From positions 19,096,001 through 19,160,000 of the forward strand of contig OZ316898.1 in NCBI GenBank assembly GCA_973895155.1: a stretch of 64,000 bases of DNA, written 5' to 3'. Numbering within the stretch: the first letter of the stretch is position 1; the number at the start of each line of letters is the position of its first letter. Source of the stretch: Marsupella aquatica. Taxonomy: Eukaryota; Marchantiophyta. A program made the position numbers and the translations under genes. Shown here in pieces: positions 33,191 through 46,405 of the stretch. The notes beneath the pieces were generated by a model that worked only from the letters and a program-made list of their open reading frames with translations, was not told the DNA's origin and did no database searches.

Positions 33191-35747
33191 GCTAGTGACC
33201 CGGTCTCAGACATTCTCAGACGCCCACATTAACGCGTCCCAATGACACTTTTGTCGATGTCACAAGAGACTTGAGAGTGTCCTTCGCATTCATTGACTAC
33301 ATCCTAGGATTAATTTCCTAGGAGCCAACTCGCTGTGATTGACCCGTTGTTATGGCCCTCAAAATCATAATAACTGAGGTCATAACTCGCATGTGATTCA
33401 CCCGTTTTATGCCCCTGCACGTAATCATTGGTGATTGGTGATAATATACAGTTTGCACATTTAAAGAAAATAACCAAAAATTTATCATGGTACGGAAGGA
33501 TAGTATGCACTATTTAAAGAAAATAGCCAAATTTAGCATGGTATGGAAGGGTATTGAAGGTATTTGTTTGGTTGACCCCCAAAATGAAACGTGTTACGTG
33601 ATCGACCCCCTGAGGTTTATGAATGGTCCCGATCAGATATCGAAAGGTCCATCAACAATCCAGATTGGGAAAAGTATGGAGGGGTAGATTAAGCAAACTT
33701 AATTTTTCCAAAAGAGGGTTTACCAAGCATATCTCTCAGGGATATTGTACACTTTATATCTCAGATTTTGATGTGGAGTTACTGGGCCATTTTATGCTGC
33801 CCTTAAAAATCATTGATGTCATGATATCATAGGGGGTCTCAAATAAAGAACTCTTTATCTTGTGGGCTGCAACCCGTAAAGTGACCCAGAGGTAAGTTTC
33901 ACTGATACGCAGACCTTTAGAGGTTCATTTTGTTGGGTTCAGGGAGTGGTGGGGATGTGACAGTTAAATTCTGTGACAAAGTGTGCGAGCAGACTCAGTG
34001 AGTGCCCCAAGTTTTTATATAGGCAGCGGGTTTGGAACCTAAACTCGGACTTCTGTGAGACTGCCCACGGGTTAGATTAATTTGAAACCCCCTATTAATT
34101 CAGTGAGACTTTTATGTGATTTGTTATGCGGCTCTCAAAATAACTTAACTGATTTGATGATATCATTAATGAGTCTACTTTCATGTCTTGAAGCCTCAGT
34201 GTTAGTAAAACAAGTCAGTAATATTAGCAAGAAAAAAAGTTGTTCAGTTTTGTCCTTCCCAAAGATGAATTGCAATGGCTATTTAAGTCCTTCCTCAGGC
34301 AGGCCTCATTGCGTCTCATGTGGAGAGCTAAGAGCAAATGTTGTCTGAATAGTATCCTTGGGAATAAAACAACTATGTATTGGGTGAATAGACAAAAGAG
34401 GCACAAACACATTTGCACACATCACATATAGCAGATTATTTTTTCATGATATATGATCTTGAACCAGGTTACTACCCGCAAAGGAAGGGCTAACCTTACA
34501 TCAGAGTATCAGACACTCACACTGTTCTGCATTCCTATAAACCAGTTTGACTGCCCATCATTCTTTGGGCCGTGCATTATGTGGGTGAGTTTATTCAAGC
34601 CCATTGCCAATTCACTGCTTTGTGATCAATTGTTTTCCAGTTACTCCTCACAACCTGTGTCATTTTCAGAGACTTGCCCTACCTCAAATCAGAGCCCAAA
34701 TCCCGGTATTGCATGCACACAACTTCAGTTCGTGCCTTCCCAATCATTGGGGATTTAGACCATAATTAAGTTAGGAATTAAATAGGCTCACATTGCTGTT
34801 ATATAGTTAAATTATTGCTAATGAGTGTTGCTAAGGATTGAAATAAATTGAAGTCAACTTACACCCCCTATGGAATCTCAAAATAGCTGACTTGAAAGTT
34901 GGAAAAGATGCTTGGCACAAAAGATGTGAAAATGAGGAAAAGATCTCCAAGTGAAAGTGTATTATAGTATTAAGATTATTACTAATGAGTGATGCTGTGA
35001 TTGGAATACATTGAAGTCAACTTACACCCCCTATGGAATCTCAAAATAGCTGACTGGAAGGTTTGAAAAGATGCTCAGATAGATGGTAGCAATCCACAAT
35101 CAGGGACCATTTTGAAACATCATTCTACTCAGATAGCACCATTCCTTTGTGCAGGTGTTCAGCTTTTAGGTGCAAAAAATCTTCGGTCCAAGAAGCACGT
35201 GCTGGGGCAACACATTGTTGTCCAACTACTCCAGGGCTATTGGATTCCATTATCATGAGGTGAATGACTCTACTACCGTTCTCATTGGGCCAATGGCACT
35301 AAAAACTCTAATTATAGGCAAATTTCACCCAAATAGCTCTGGGTGAGAGTATGTCCCAGTCTATCCATCTATTATGATCCATTAATATAAAACAGGGAAG
35401 TTTGGGTGGGGACTGGGGGAGATGGTATTCTCTGATGAACAGTAACCACTGAAAGTTTGGTGGAAATGAGTGATGCAGATTATTTTGAAGAAAGTCAACT
35501 AGAGAGACAGTGTTATGGAGGGGTCTGGAGATCGAATCAAGGATACCATTCAATGTATTTTTTAGGTGCAAATGTTTGCCAAATTCCACCTCCCCAAAAA
35601 GTGTTCTCCACTTTTGGCTAACATTTGCTAGATTTTTGTATGCCATTAATTAGCCACTTTCCCACCAAATCAAGCCCCAAAAGCTAACAAAGAATTTTCT
35701 TAGCATCTCCTCCATTAGAGCTGCTGACATTAGCCACACTGGCTAAT
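33191..35747. other. Gene-free AT-rich region left of the CACTA element
   Basis: No gene supported. It contains the duplication listed next. Near 35360-35440 a stretch (CCATTA-ATAAAAC-GGGA, then GGAGATGGTAT) resembles 28575-28630, suggesting an old shared repeat. Confidence 0.45.
34812..35074. repeat. Direct duplication of about 100 bp, offset 164 bp
   Basis: 34812-34912 and 34976-35074 share TGAAGTCAACTTACACCCCC and the following TATGGAATCTCAAAATAGCT with few changes. The duplicated part is non-coding. Confidence 0.8.
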
Positions 35748-35767
35748 CACTAGAAGAAAACAGGGCC
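35748..35767 (+). repeat. Left terminal inverted repeat of CACTA element 1
   Basis: CACTAGAAGAAAACAGGGCC. Compared with the start of the next element at 59824 it differs at a few positions, and both continue as CCTTTATGAC or TTTTATGAC, so the two belong to one family. Confidence 0.85.
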
Positions 35768-36233
35768 CTTTATGACCAATCACCCAATGACGGAGATGAA
35801 TAAATGACCAAAATTTTTAATGACACAAAAAGAATGACAGGGGAATGACTGTCCACAATGACCAATGGACTAAAATGACAAAATGTTAACTTTTGCGTCA
35901 TTTTGTATAATGTCTGTAATGACTGATGTGACCAAAATGACCCAATTTCCCTAAATGGTCAATTTAGACACATGTCTTAAATGATGCAATTAATAACAAC
36001 AATGATAAATCAGTGTTTAACAACATTATAGTCACTCTGGACAATGATTGAAATGACCAAAAATCTATTTGAGTCATTTTGGACAACGGTGATAAATGAC
36101 AAAAAATGTATTACCGTCATTTTAACCAACGGTGTTAAATGACAAAATATAGGGTTTACAACATTATAAATGTTTACAACAACATATATCATTGTTTACA
36201 ACAATGATATATCAATGTTTACAACAACATATT
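35768..36233 (+). repeat. Left subterminal GTCATT/AATGAC region
   Basis: The motif AATGAC(C/A) or its complement occurs about every 20-40 bases in both directions, often as AAATGACCAAAAT. In CACTA elements such clustered short motifs are bound by the TnpA-type protein; binding here is inferred. Confidence 0.65.
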
Positions 36234-36610
36234 GTCATTATGGATTTCTCCCATAAATGACTAACTCTAGAGTCAATCTTGAAATTAGGACATATCAGTG
36301 TTTACAAGAACATACCGTCATTATGGACTTCTCTCATAAATGACTAACTCTAGGGTCAATCTTGAAATTAGGACATATCAGTGTTTACAAGAACATACCG
36401 TCATTATGGACTTCTCTCATAAATGACTAACTCTAGAGTCAAACTTGAAATTAGGATATATCGGTGTTTACAATAATATACTGTCATTATGGACTTGTTG
36501 CATAAATGACTAAATATAGGGTCAATCTAAAAATCATGATATATCAATATTTACAATAACATACAGTCATTATGGACTTATTGCATAAATGACTACTTAT
36601 AGAGTCATTA
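36234..36610 (+). repeat. 83-bp tandem array, about 4.5 units
   Basis: GTCATTATGGA recurs at 36234, 36317, 36400, 36483 and 36566, an exact 83-base period. Each unit carries AAATGACTAA and a GTTTACAA(G/T)AA(C/T)ATA segment, so each adds a GTCATT/AATGAC pair. Confidence 0.9.
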
Positions 36611-39600
36611 AAGAACCCAAGAGATATGAAGATTAAAATACTCAATAGTCATTCCAGACACCGGTCATAATTGTAGAGTCATTGATATAGTTGATAACCC
36701 TTTCACTAAGTGTGGGACACAATACTCATCATTGTCCTCCCACTGGTTGGGGCATTAGCAATTTGAACACATGTCTTGCATTTACTTTAGGCATGATACA
36801 CCTAGCTTTGGGGAAATCACTCCCAAGTCATACACCTTTGGAGTGATTTTCCATAAGTGTCACCATATATAGATGCACGCATACTACCGTATCCAAAGGC
36901 AAATGAAACCTTTTTGTCTCTCCAAGAAGTAGGGCAATACCAATGGAAGGTTGTCATCCTTTGTTGTAATTGTGTCATGTTTGTGCCGGTGTTTGGATGG
37001 GGAATATCTTAATTTGCAAATAAATAGTGATGGGGCATTCAAGGAGCTAGTGTAATCTTTATTGGGTCATTTCTAAAAACATTTGCATCACAAATACCAA
37101 TGACTACAAGTAGGGTCATTAAATTTGTCATATGGACTGTCATATAAGTCAAGTGACTGGACTTGTGGTTATTTGTGTGGTCCCTCATGCAGTCATTAAA
37201 CACAAGCACAAATGACCAGTTTGGGGCTGGGGGCTTGAGGTGGGCCCTAGAGTGCCATGGGGCCCCACATAGAGGTGAGAACCCCTCCACTAGGTGCGAG
37301 ACACTATACTCATCATTGTCCAACCACTAGTTGCGACATAAACACTTTGGACACATGTTTTTGCGCTTACTTGAGGCATGATGCACCTTTGGGGAAATCA
37401 CTCCCAAGTCGTATGACTTTGGAGTGATTTGCCAAAAGTGTCACCATGTATGCATACCATCACATCCAAAGGCAAATAAAAGTTGTTTTTTGGTTCTCCA
37501 AGAGGTAGTGCTGCACCAATGGAATGGGCCAGGGAGTCGTGCTTCTCAGTATGGTGTGGGTGCGGGATTAGGGTATAGGAATATTCCAATCTTGCAAGGA
37601 ATCTAAAGCTGGCTCTAGTTGGAGGTACTAGGGCCTCTATTGGATCATATGTGAGCAATGGCCCGTCATAAATGCCAATGACTAAAAGTAGGGTCATTAA
37701 AACTGTCATATGGAGAGTCATATCAGTCTAATGACTGGATTTGTGGTCATTTGAGGGGTCCCTTATGCAGTCATTGAAAGGAAAAGCACAAATGACCAGT
37801 TTGGGGCTAGGGGCTTGAGGTGGGCCCTAGAGTGCCATGGGGCCCCACATAGAGGTGAGAACCCCTCCACTAGGTGCGGGACACTATACTCATCATTGTC
37901 CAACCACTAGTTGCGACATAAACACTTTGGACACGTGTTTTTGCGTTTACGTGAGGCATGATGCACCTTTGGGGAAATCACTCCCAAGTCGTACGACTTT
38001 GGAGTGATTTGCCAAAAGTTCAACCATGGATGTATACCATCACATCCAAAGGCAAATAAAACATATTTTTGGTTCTCCAAGAGGTAGTGCTGCACCAATG
38101 GAATGGGCAGGGGAGTCTTGCTTCTCTGCATGGAGTGGGTGCGGGATTAGGGTATAGGAATATTCCAACCTTGCAAGGAATCTAAAACTGGCTCTCTTTG
38201 GAGGTACTAGGGCCTTTATTGGGTCATATGTGAGCAATGGCCCATCATAAATGCCAATGACTAAAAGTAGGGTCATTAAAACTGTCATATGGAGAGTCAT
38301 ATCAATCAAATGACTGGATATGTGGTCATTTTAGGGGTCCCTCATGCAGTCATTAAGGAAAAGCACAAATGACCAGTTTGGGGCTAGGGGCTTGAGGTGG
38401 GCCCTAGAGTGCCATGGGGCCCCACATAGAGGTGAGAACCCCTCCACTGGGTGCGGGACACTATATTCATCATTGTCCAACCACTAGTTGCGACATAAAC
38501 ACTTTGGACACATGTTTTTGTGTTTACTTGAGGCATGATGCACCTTTGGGGAAATCACTCCCAAGTCGTACGACTTTGGAGTGATTTGCCAAAAGTGTCA
38601 CCATGGATGCATACCATCACATCCAAAGGCAAATAAAAGTTTTTTTGGGGTTCTCCAAGAGGTAGTGCTGCACCAATGGAATGGGCAGGGGAGTCGTGCT
38701 TCTCTGTATGGTGTGGGTGCGGGTTTAGGGAAGAGGAATATTCCAACCTTGCAAGGAATCTAAAACTGGCTCTCTTTGGAGGTACTAGGGCCTTCATTGG
38801 GTCATATGTGACCAACGGACCGTCATAAATGCCAGTGACTACAAGTAGGGTCATTAAAACTGTCATATGGGCAGTCATATAAGTCTAATGACTGCAGTTG
38901 TGGTCATTTGAGGGGTCCCTTGTGCAGTCATTAAGGAAAAGCACAAATGACCAGTTTGGGGCTAGGGGCTGGAGGTGGGCCCTAGAGTGCCATGTGGCCC
39001 CACATAGAGGTGAGAACCCCTCCACTAGGTGCGGGATATTATATTTACTATTCTTCAACCATTAGTTGCACCATAATTAATGTTGAATCATATTTTTGCA
39101 TTTACCTAAGGCATGATGAAACTTTGGGGAAATCACTCCCAAGTCATACGGCTTTGGAGTGATTTGCCAAAGTCTCACCATGTGAAATAATAGTTGTTTT
39201 CTTGTTCTCCAAGAGGTAGGGCAAAACTAGGGGAAGGTTGCTGTCCTTCTATTTAACTGTGTCATATCTATGCCAGTGTTTGGGTGGGGAATATTCTATT
39301 CCATTGCAAAGGAAATGCGAGGGGGCACTCCAACTAGGGTCTTTATTGGGTCATATGTGAGCAATGGCCAGTCATAAATGCCAATGACTACAAGTATGGT
39401 CATTAAATTTGTCATATGGACTGTCATATAAGTCAAGTGACTGGACTTGTGGTCATTTGTGTGGTCCCTCATGCAGTCATTAAACACAAGCACTAATGAC
39501 CAGTTTGGGGCTAGGGGCTGGAGGTGGGCCCTAGAGTGCCATGGGGCCCCACATAGAGGTGAGAACCCCTCCACTGGGTGCGGGACACTATACTCATCAT

Positions 39601-41100
39601 TGTCCAACCACTAGTTGCAACATAAGCACTTTGGACACATGTTTTTGCGTTTACTTAAGGCATGATGCACCTTTGGGGAAATCACTCCCAAGTCATATGA
39701 CTTTGGAGTGATTTGCCAAAAGTGTGTCCATGCATGCACACCATCACATCCAAAGGCAAATAAAACTTGTTTTTTGGTTCTCCAAGAGGTGGTGCTGCAC
39801 CAATGGAATGGGCAGGGGAATCGTGCTTCTCAGTATGGTGTGGGTGCGGGTTTAGGGAAGAGGAATATTCCAACCTTGCAAGGAATCTATTGCAGGCTCT
39901 CTTTGGAGGTACTAGGGCCTTTATTGGGTCATATGTGACCAATGACTTGTCATAAATGCCAATGACCAAAAGTCAAGTCATTAAAACTGTCATATGGGAA
40001 GTCATATAAGTCAAGTGACTAGACTTGTGGTCATTTGTGTGGCCCTTCATGCAGTCATTAAACAGAAGCACAAATGACAAGTTTGGGGCTAGGGGCTGAA
40101 GGTGGGCCCTAGAGTGCCATGTGGCCCCACATAGAGCTTGCAACCCCTCCACTATGTGCAAAATACTATATTTACTATTCTCCAACCACTAGTTGCACCA
40201 TTAGCACCGTACCTCATGTGAGTTTTTGCGTTTACTTAAGGGATGATGCAACATTGGGGAAATCACTCCCAAGTCATACAACTTTGGAGTGATTTGCCAA
40301 AAGCACCAACATGGATCATGAATATCTTATGTTCCTAAGGCAAATGGAGCCATTTGTTTTGTTCCTCAACGAGATAGTGCAACACCAATGGGATGGGCGT
40401 GGTAGTGGTGCTTCCCTCTATGGTGGACATGTGTGTTGGTTAAAGGAATAGGAATATTCCTATTTTACAAGAAATCTAAAGCGGCCTCTTTCTTGACGTA
40501 CTAGGACCTTCATTGGGTCATTTTTTAACAAAGTCGTGTCATAATTGCCAATGACTACAAGCAGGGTCATTGAATTGGTCATATGGGATGTCATATAAGG
40601 CAAATGACTGGACTTTGAGTCATTTGAGATGTCCCTAGTGCAGTCATTGGAGACAAGCATGAATGACCAATTTGAGGCTAAGGGTTGGAGGCGGGCCCTA
40701 GAGTGCCATGTGGCCCCACATAGAGCTTGCAACCCCTCCACTAGGTGCAAAATACTATATTTACCATTCTCCAACCACTAGTTGCACCATTAGCACTTTG
40801 GAGCTGTGTTTTTGCGTTTACTTTAGGCGGTATGTAACTTTGGGGAAATCACTCCCAAGTCATACAACTTTGGAGTGATTTGCCAAAAGTGTCACGTACC
40901 CTGCATGCATACCGTCCTATCCAAACGGCAAACAAAAATTGTTTTTGTCTCTCCAAGAGATATATAATGCAATACTAGTGGAAGACTATGTCCTTCTATA
41001 TAACTATGTCATGTATGTGCCGATATTTGGATTTGGATATATTCTATTAAATTCCAAATGAATTGTAAGGGGGCATTCCGAGAGGTAATCTACTCTTCAT
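36611..41100 (+). repeat. Eight-unit array of about 580 bp with a palindromic core
   Basis: The core GGGGAAATCACTCCCAAGTC starts at 36810, 37391, 37971, 38548, 39126, 39675, 40256 and 40842; steps are 581, 580, 577, 578, 549, 581 and 586. In each, AAATCACTCC-AAGTCGTACGACTT-GGAGTGATTT forms a near-perfect palindrome of about 36 bases. Units also share GAGAACCCCTCCACTAGGTG and many GTCATT motifs. Reverse ORFs of about 100 codons recur in every unit but vary and break, so I treat them as by-products. Confidence 0.9.
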
Positions 41101-41831
41101 TGGGTCATTTTCACATAATGGTGTGTCATTAATGCCAATGACTACATATAGTGTCATTTTTATAGTCATATTTGTGGTCATTAGACAGGTCCCTCATGGT
41201 GTGTCATTAATGAAAACACCTCAAATTAGGGTCATTTTGGTTGTCATACTACAAGTAAGAAGTTCCAAATGATTGGAAATGTGGTCCTTACAAAGGCTAT
41301 TGGGGGAGGTTCTCTTTGGAGGTACAAGGGAGTTCATTGGGTCATTTGTGAATTAAATAGCGCTTCAATATGAATGACTAAAAGTGGGGTCACTCACGCT
41401 GTCATCTTGGAAGCCATTAATGTTGGCATATTGGAGGTCATATAGTCTGGTGAGACTAATAAGGTAGTCCAAAATTGTGTTCATGCATATGGTCCTTTTT
41501 GCAGACATAACCTATCACCCAAAAAACATGGCCGGTACATAGTTAATTACACTAATGTAATCCACAACACCCTCACCTCCCATTAAGGAGGTTTAAATGA
41601 GGGGCGGGTTATGGGCACCTACACAAACAGCCATGACCTTATGGGGGTGTCGCGACATTATGAGCTATTTACCTTCAGTGCCTTCCCTAGGGCCTTATGG
41701 GGGCGTCCCGACCTTGTTATTAACCTATTTAGTTGGTATTATCTATGGGCCTTATGGGGGGTTTTGTTACATTGTTATTAACTAGTCTCAAAAAATACCC
41801 CTAATTAATGACCCACAATATCCACCATCCC
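41101..41831 (+). other. CACTA internal spacer with a three-copy 57-bp repeat
   Basis: CTTATGGGGG occurs at 41638, 41694 and 41751 (steps 56 and 57) with similar flanks (GGGCGTCCCGACC, TTATTAAC). No gene. It ends where the nested gypsy element begins. Confidence 0.6.
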
Positions 41832-44759
41832 TGTGGTGCGTCCCATGGCTCCCTAAACCCAAGAAACCCCCCAGCTCAAGCCGATTCCCGCAGGTTTCGC
41901 GCTTGGCGAGGCCGTTTCCGCGGCTTAGCGGCATGGGACGCTGCTAACCTTCTACTACTACTGTTAACATTTTACACACATATACTGGACAGATCCTTCA
42001 TTGGGTCATGAGATACGTAGCCGGCCTAATCTAGGCCTTCCCCTGTCTTCCCCTCCGTGACACTTAAATACTGCGGCTTGTTTCTTCAGCCGCTCCGTTT
42101 GGTTGTCGGCCCGCCGCTGGAGGTTCTCCATCTTCCTCGTGATTTCCTCCAACTCCTCCTGGGTCTCATCCAGGTCCTTGCGTGCCTCCTCTAGTTCCTT
42201 CTGGGCTTCCTCCCGTTCTTGTTTCAAGGTAGTCCTCTCCTCCCGGGTTGCTCTTAGCTCTTTGTCGAGCTCTGCAATGATGACAGACTCCATCTGGTTC
42301 ATCTTGGCATAAGTCTGATCGAGCATCTCATCCTTCTCCCTTAGGTCGGCCTTGAAGCTGGCCGTCAGGGATGCAAGCTCCTGCTGCAGCGCCATAATCC
42401 CTTGATAGGATTTCCCTAACTCGGCCTCCTTCTGCTCAAGGGCTCCGCAGATTTTCTCGAGCTCCCCCTTCAACGCCCATTCCTTTCTTTGGGTCTCCGC
42501 CATGGCCCGGCTGTTGGCTGTTATGTGGGCCTCCTTTGTATTCTTCAGCTCTTGCTTCCACTTCTCCCTCTCTTTGATCGTGTTGGCCAACTCTCCCTGC
42601 GTCTGAGTCAGTTTATCCTTGATATTCTGATTATCAGCCTGCGCGGTGTCCAACTGCCCCTGCATGATGTTCAGCTCATGCCGTTTAATCCGCAGTTCAT
42701 CTTGGGCTTTCTTGGCCGCCCTTAGATCTTCAATCTCGGCTTCCATCCTCCTAAGCCGCCGAATGACCTCGTCCTTCTTGCTTCTCTCTAAAGCCACCGC
42801 TTCTTCTAATTGGTGCTTCTCCAACTGCTCCCTATGGAAAAAGGGTCCTACCTCCAACTCCTCTCCAAAGATGTCGAGCGCAAGTTCCTCACCATACTCC
42901 ATGGCTCTATTCTTAGCGTAGGTGGAGTAAGTAGAAGTGACCGGCATCGCCCATTGCGGCCTCTGCTCCCAAGCCGACTTGCAGATCTCTTCAATCGTGG
43001 CTAGAGGTTTGCTTCCTTTTTTGGCTAGCTGCCTGATGTCCTCCGGCCAATCTCCTCCTGGTAAATCCTTTTCCCTAGCCAGGGCTGCCTCCTCTTCCTG
43101 CCTGATTCGCTCCTGAAATTCTTGCACCGTCTGTTTTATGCCGTCAAAGCTCGGGGGAGCAACATCTGGTGGGGGAGACTCAGGGCTACTCTGCTGGTTG
43201 GGGTCCCCTCGCACTACCCTTGGAAGTGTGGGGACAAACCGGCCACAGGTCCTTACTCCTAGAACATGATGGTCCGACCCATACCCGGAATTATCATGGC
43301 TGCAGTCCTCCACTGCCTCCTCTACTTCTTGGACGTCCGGCTTCTCCCTCTCCTCTTCGTCGGTAGGAGCTTCAAGCAATTCTGCCTCAGATTCGGAGCT
43401 TGAGATTCCCACATACATTCGAACACCTGGCTTGGATTCCGGCCTGATTCTCTCCTTGTCTCCAGCAAAGGGGTTTTCTCTTGTGAGCCGGTGTAGGCCT
43501 ACCTCTGTAGTAGTGTCCTGCATTGTTGCCGTTGCCGTTGTTGTTGCCGATGCCGATTTCTTTTCTTTCTCCAGTAGTTTCAGCAGACTCTGCATGCCTG
43601 GTTGCTGCATCGGCAAGTCCTCCTTCCTGGGCCTAAACACCTGCTTGATTGTAGGGCTAACAGGTGGTTGAGGCTTCTCAGCCAACGGCCTTGGCGTTGG
43701 AGCTTCCTCGGGTGCCCTTACCTGCAGGGGAAGTACCGGGGCAAAAGTCTGACCTCTGGCATACCGGCACAACAGCGGCATGTGATAGCCAAGCCGCGAC
43801 ATGCTCCCCATGCCGATTACCTATTGCTCCTCCTTTAAGATCTTCTTCAATTGGTTGAGGAGGTACCCGTTGTAGTCCCGGCTTGGGTCTGGCCTTTCTG
43901 CCAGATAGACCTGTGCCTTGCCGATCTCTGCCCTCGGCAAGTTACAATGCATGGTCACCCGCAAGAAGTCGATCATCTCTCCTATGTGCGGGTTGGTGCA
44001 GGTGTTCCGGAAGAAGCCATTCTTCGTTGATGGCCCGGGGAACGACCGGAACTCCTTGTCAGGCAAGGTCTTCCTGGTATCAACTTTGGTCTTATTGCCT
44101 ATCGGCAAGCCAAACACTTCGGCAATTACCTTGGGAGTAAGATAGAAATCCTTCCCATATATCCTCGTGCAATTGGTCTCGGGTTCCCATGACCCCACGA
44201 ATTCTAATAGGTCTGACTCCGGTACCTCCGGCTTCAGCCATGGTAATCTTACAAAGGCCTCTAAGCCGGATCCGGCCATGAAGCCTGGGTACTTCTTGGT
44301 CTGCATGGCCGTGAAGCATGCATCCTCCTCCCGTGCAAAATGTAGTTGCACCTCCACCGGTAGGGTTGCCGCCCAGCCCTTCCAGGTGTCATCCCTGGTT
44401 GGAATGGCCTTGATGGGATCGACCTCCTCCTCTTCGGCTTCTCCCTGCCTCCTACTCTGCTGCTCGGCTGGCTTCTTTGGTGCCGCCGACCTCGTTCTTT
44501 TTGCCGGGGTGGCTTCATCGTTGATGGCTCCCTTCCTCTTCATCTCTGCTGCCGTGGAGGTTTCTCCTAGCACCGTTGCCTGGGTCCACCTTTCCGTGCT
44601 ACCCTTTAATTCCCAGTGTATGTCGTTGCAGTTCTTGATGGCCTCTCGGATGCCAATGACGCTGTCCTTGCAAAACAAAAGATCGTCGAGTTGATTGGAA
44701 GTAGGCGTCCACATGAACTCGTCCTTGATGAGTTCGCCTCCTAAGAAAGCCGTCTTCTG
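41832..44759 (-). repeat. Truncated 3' LTR of the gypsy element
   Basis: Starts at the LTR 3' terminus (TGTGGTGCG on the + strand) and lacks about 1.2 kb between 42058 and 42061, relative to the 5' LTR (missing part about 49600-50814). It breaks at 44759/44760, where LTR sequence joins pol directly. It therefore lacks the LTR start and its first 400-odd bases of ORF. Confidence 0.7.
42006..44714 (-). pseudogene. LTR-borne ORF, 3' LTR copy, truncated and interrupted
   Basis: Same protein as 50287-53652, reading from its WTPTSNQ segment. A TAG at 43821-43823 stands where the other copy has CAG. The frame then continues through the coiled coil to about 42061 and runs into LTR sequence across a deletion, adding an unrelated tail. 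It keeps the CAG at the position where the other copy has TAG. Start and natural end are both lost. Confidence 0.75.
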
Positions 44760-46405
44760 GTGGAGTAGTTCCGTTCGGCATCGGCAAGCTGACGGCTTGC
44801 GAAGTATATGGGATGGTCCCTTCCTTTCTCATCCAACTGACTTAGTACTGAGCCGATACAGAAGCCCGAGACATCTACAAAAACATGAAAATCTTTGTTC
44901 CAGTCCAATGCTATCATGACTGGGGCCTCTACTAACATCTGCTTCAATTCTACCACCGCTGTGACTCGTTCGGGTGTGGGTTCAAAGTCTGCTCCTGCCT
45001 TGAGCATGTTGGTTAATGGTAAAGCTAGCTTGGCAAAATCCTTGATGAACCGGCGATAGTAACCAATGCATCCCAAGAAGGATCTTACATCCTTTATGTT
45101 CTTAGGTTGCATGATATCTAGCCATACTGCTAGCTTACCTTTGTCAATCTCAATGCCCTTCCTTGATACCTTGTGACCTAGTAGCACCCCCTCGGTTACT
45201 GCAAAGAAACATTTATCTGGGTGTAACTTGAGACCCACCTCTCTACATCTCATGAAGGTTTTCCTGAGGTATTTAGCATGTTTCGATGCCTTCCCGAATA
45301 CTGCAAAGTCATCAATGAAGATTTCCATGAACTTTCTCAAGTAATCATGAAAAATGTTCACCATTAATCGTTGAAACATAGCTGGTGCGTTGCAGAGTCC
45401 AAACGGCATACGATTGAAGACATAGATCCCCCATTCCGTGATGAAGGCCGTCTTGATTTGATCTTCCTGCCGAATCCTGATTTGGTTATAACCAGAGTAT
45501 CCATCCATGAATGAATATAGTTCATGACTGGCTACCATGTCTAGTACCATATCAGTAAACGGTAAAGGAAAATGGTCTTTTAATGTTGCTTCATTCAGCT
45601 TCCTGTAATCCTGACAAACCCGGATCTTGGGTTTACCATCGGGTCCAGCTTTCTTGGGAACTATCACAATTGGAGACACCCAGTCTGAATGCAGGACTGG
45701 AGTGATGAATCCAGCTTCCACTAGTTTGTCGATTTCTGTTTTGACCAGCAGGGAATACTTCGGGTTCATCCTTTGAATTGGTTGTCGAAATGATTTGGCT
45801 CCTAACATGAGATTAATTCGATGTTCCCCTAGTGTTGGATCTACTCCCTTTAGATCTTGGTGACTCCATGCAAACACATCCTGAAATTCAATCAATAAGT
45901 CACTGATCTCTTTCTCGAGCTCAGGTGCTAGGTTTCTCCCTAAGTTCAGTTCTCTTCCCTCTCCTAAGTCGAGCTTCCGATATTGCCGTGCTTGGATCAT
46001 ATTAATCTGCTTCTTCAAATTCGGGTCCAGTTCGGCTTCCAGTCTCTCCAATCTCATACCTCCATAAACTGGAATCTCGGCTGGACTAGCCGAGTCGGTC
46101 CCTTCCTTGGTGTCCATAGATTGTCCCCTTGCCGGTCTATTCGGTTTTGAATTGGTGGTCGGCTCCCCTTCCTGCCTTGGCTCTGGATTGTGTCTGTCCA
46201 TCTCATCCACCTCTTGCTCCTGAGAGTCAGGCCGCTGTGCTCTCTCGGCTTCTAATAGGGCCTCAATTTGTTCTGCCCTCGTAATCGGCTTGTATGCCGA
46301 TCCCTTGGTATTTAATTCCTTGCCGATGATCGATGGCGTTGTGAACCCTGCCGGCTCTGCCACAACGCCTGCAGAAAATCCACTATCCCTGCTATTGCTC
46401 CCCAC
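44741..46405 (-). pseudogene. Gypsy pol: reverse transcriptase, RNase H cut off
   Basis: 554 codons. In order: a Glu-rich linker, a segment leading to the RT (LEKEISDLLIEFQDVFAWS), the RT with PIVIVPKKAGPDGK, CQDYRKLN, MPFGLCNAPA.FQ and the catalytic FIDDF (about residues 363-367), GHKVSRKGIEIDK, SFLGCIGYYRRFIKDFA, then the RNase H beginning (HVFVDVSGFCIGSVLSQ). It stops in RNYST, where a deletion junction at 44759/44760 brings in LTR sequence. The integrase is absent. The frame differs from the protease ORF, so expression as one polyprotein is broken or needs a frameshift. Confidence 0.9.

Noticed and set aside
36611-41100. Repeated ORFs of about 100 codons in each unit of the 580-bp array
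   Set aside because: They recur because the units recur, have variable ends and shifts, and lack a recognisable domain.
42103-44694. Plus-strand ORFs such as 44167-44694 and 42646-42921
   Set aside because: Antisense shadows of the LTR-borne ORF; identical shadows occur in the other copy.
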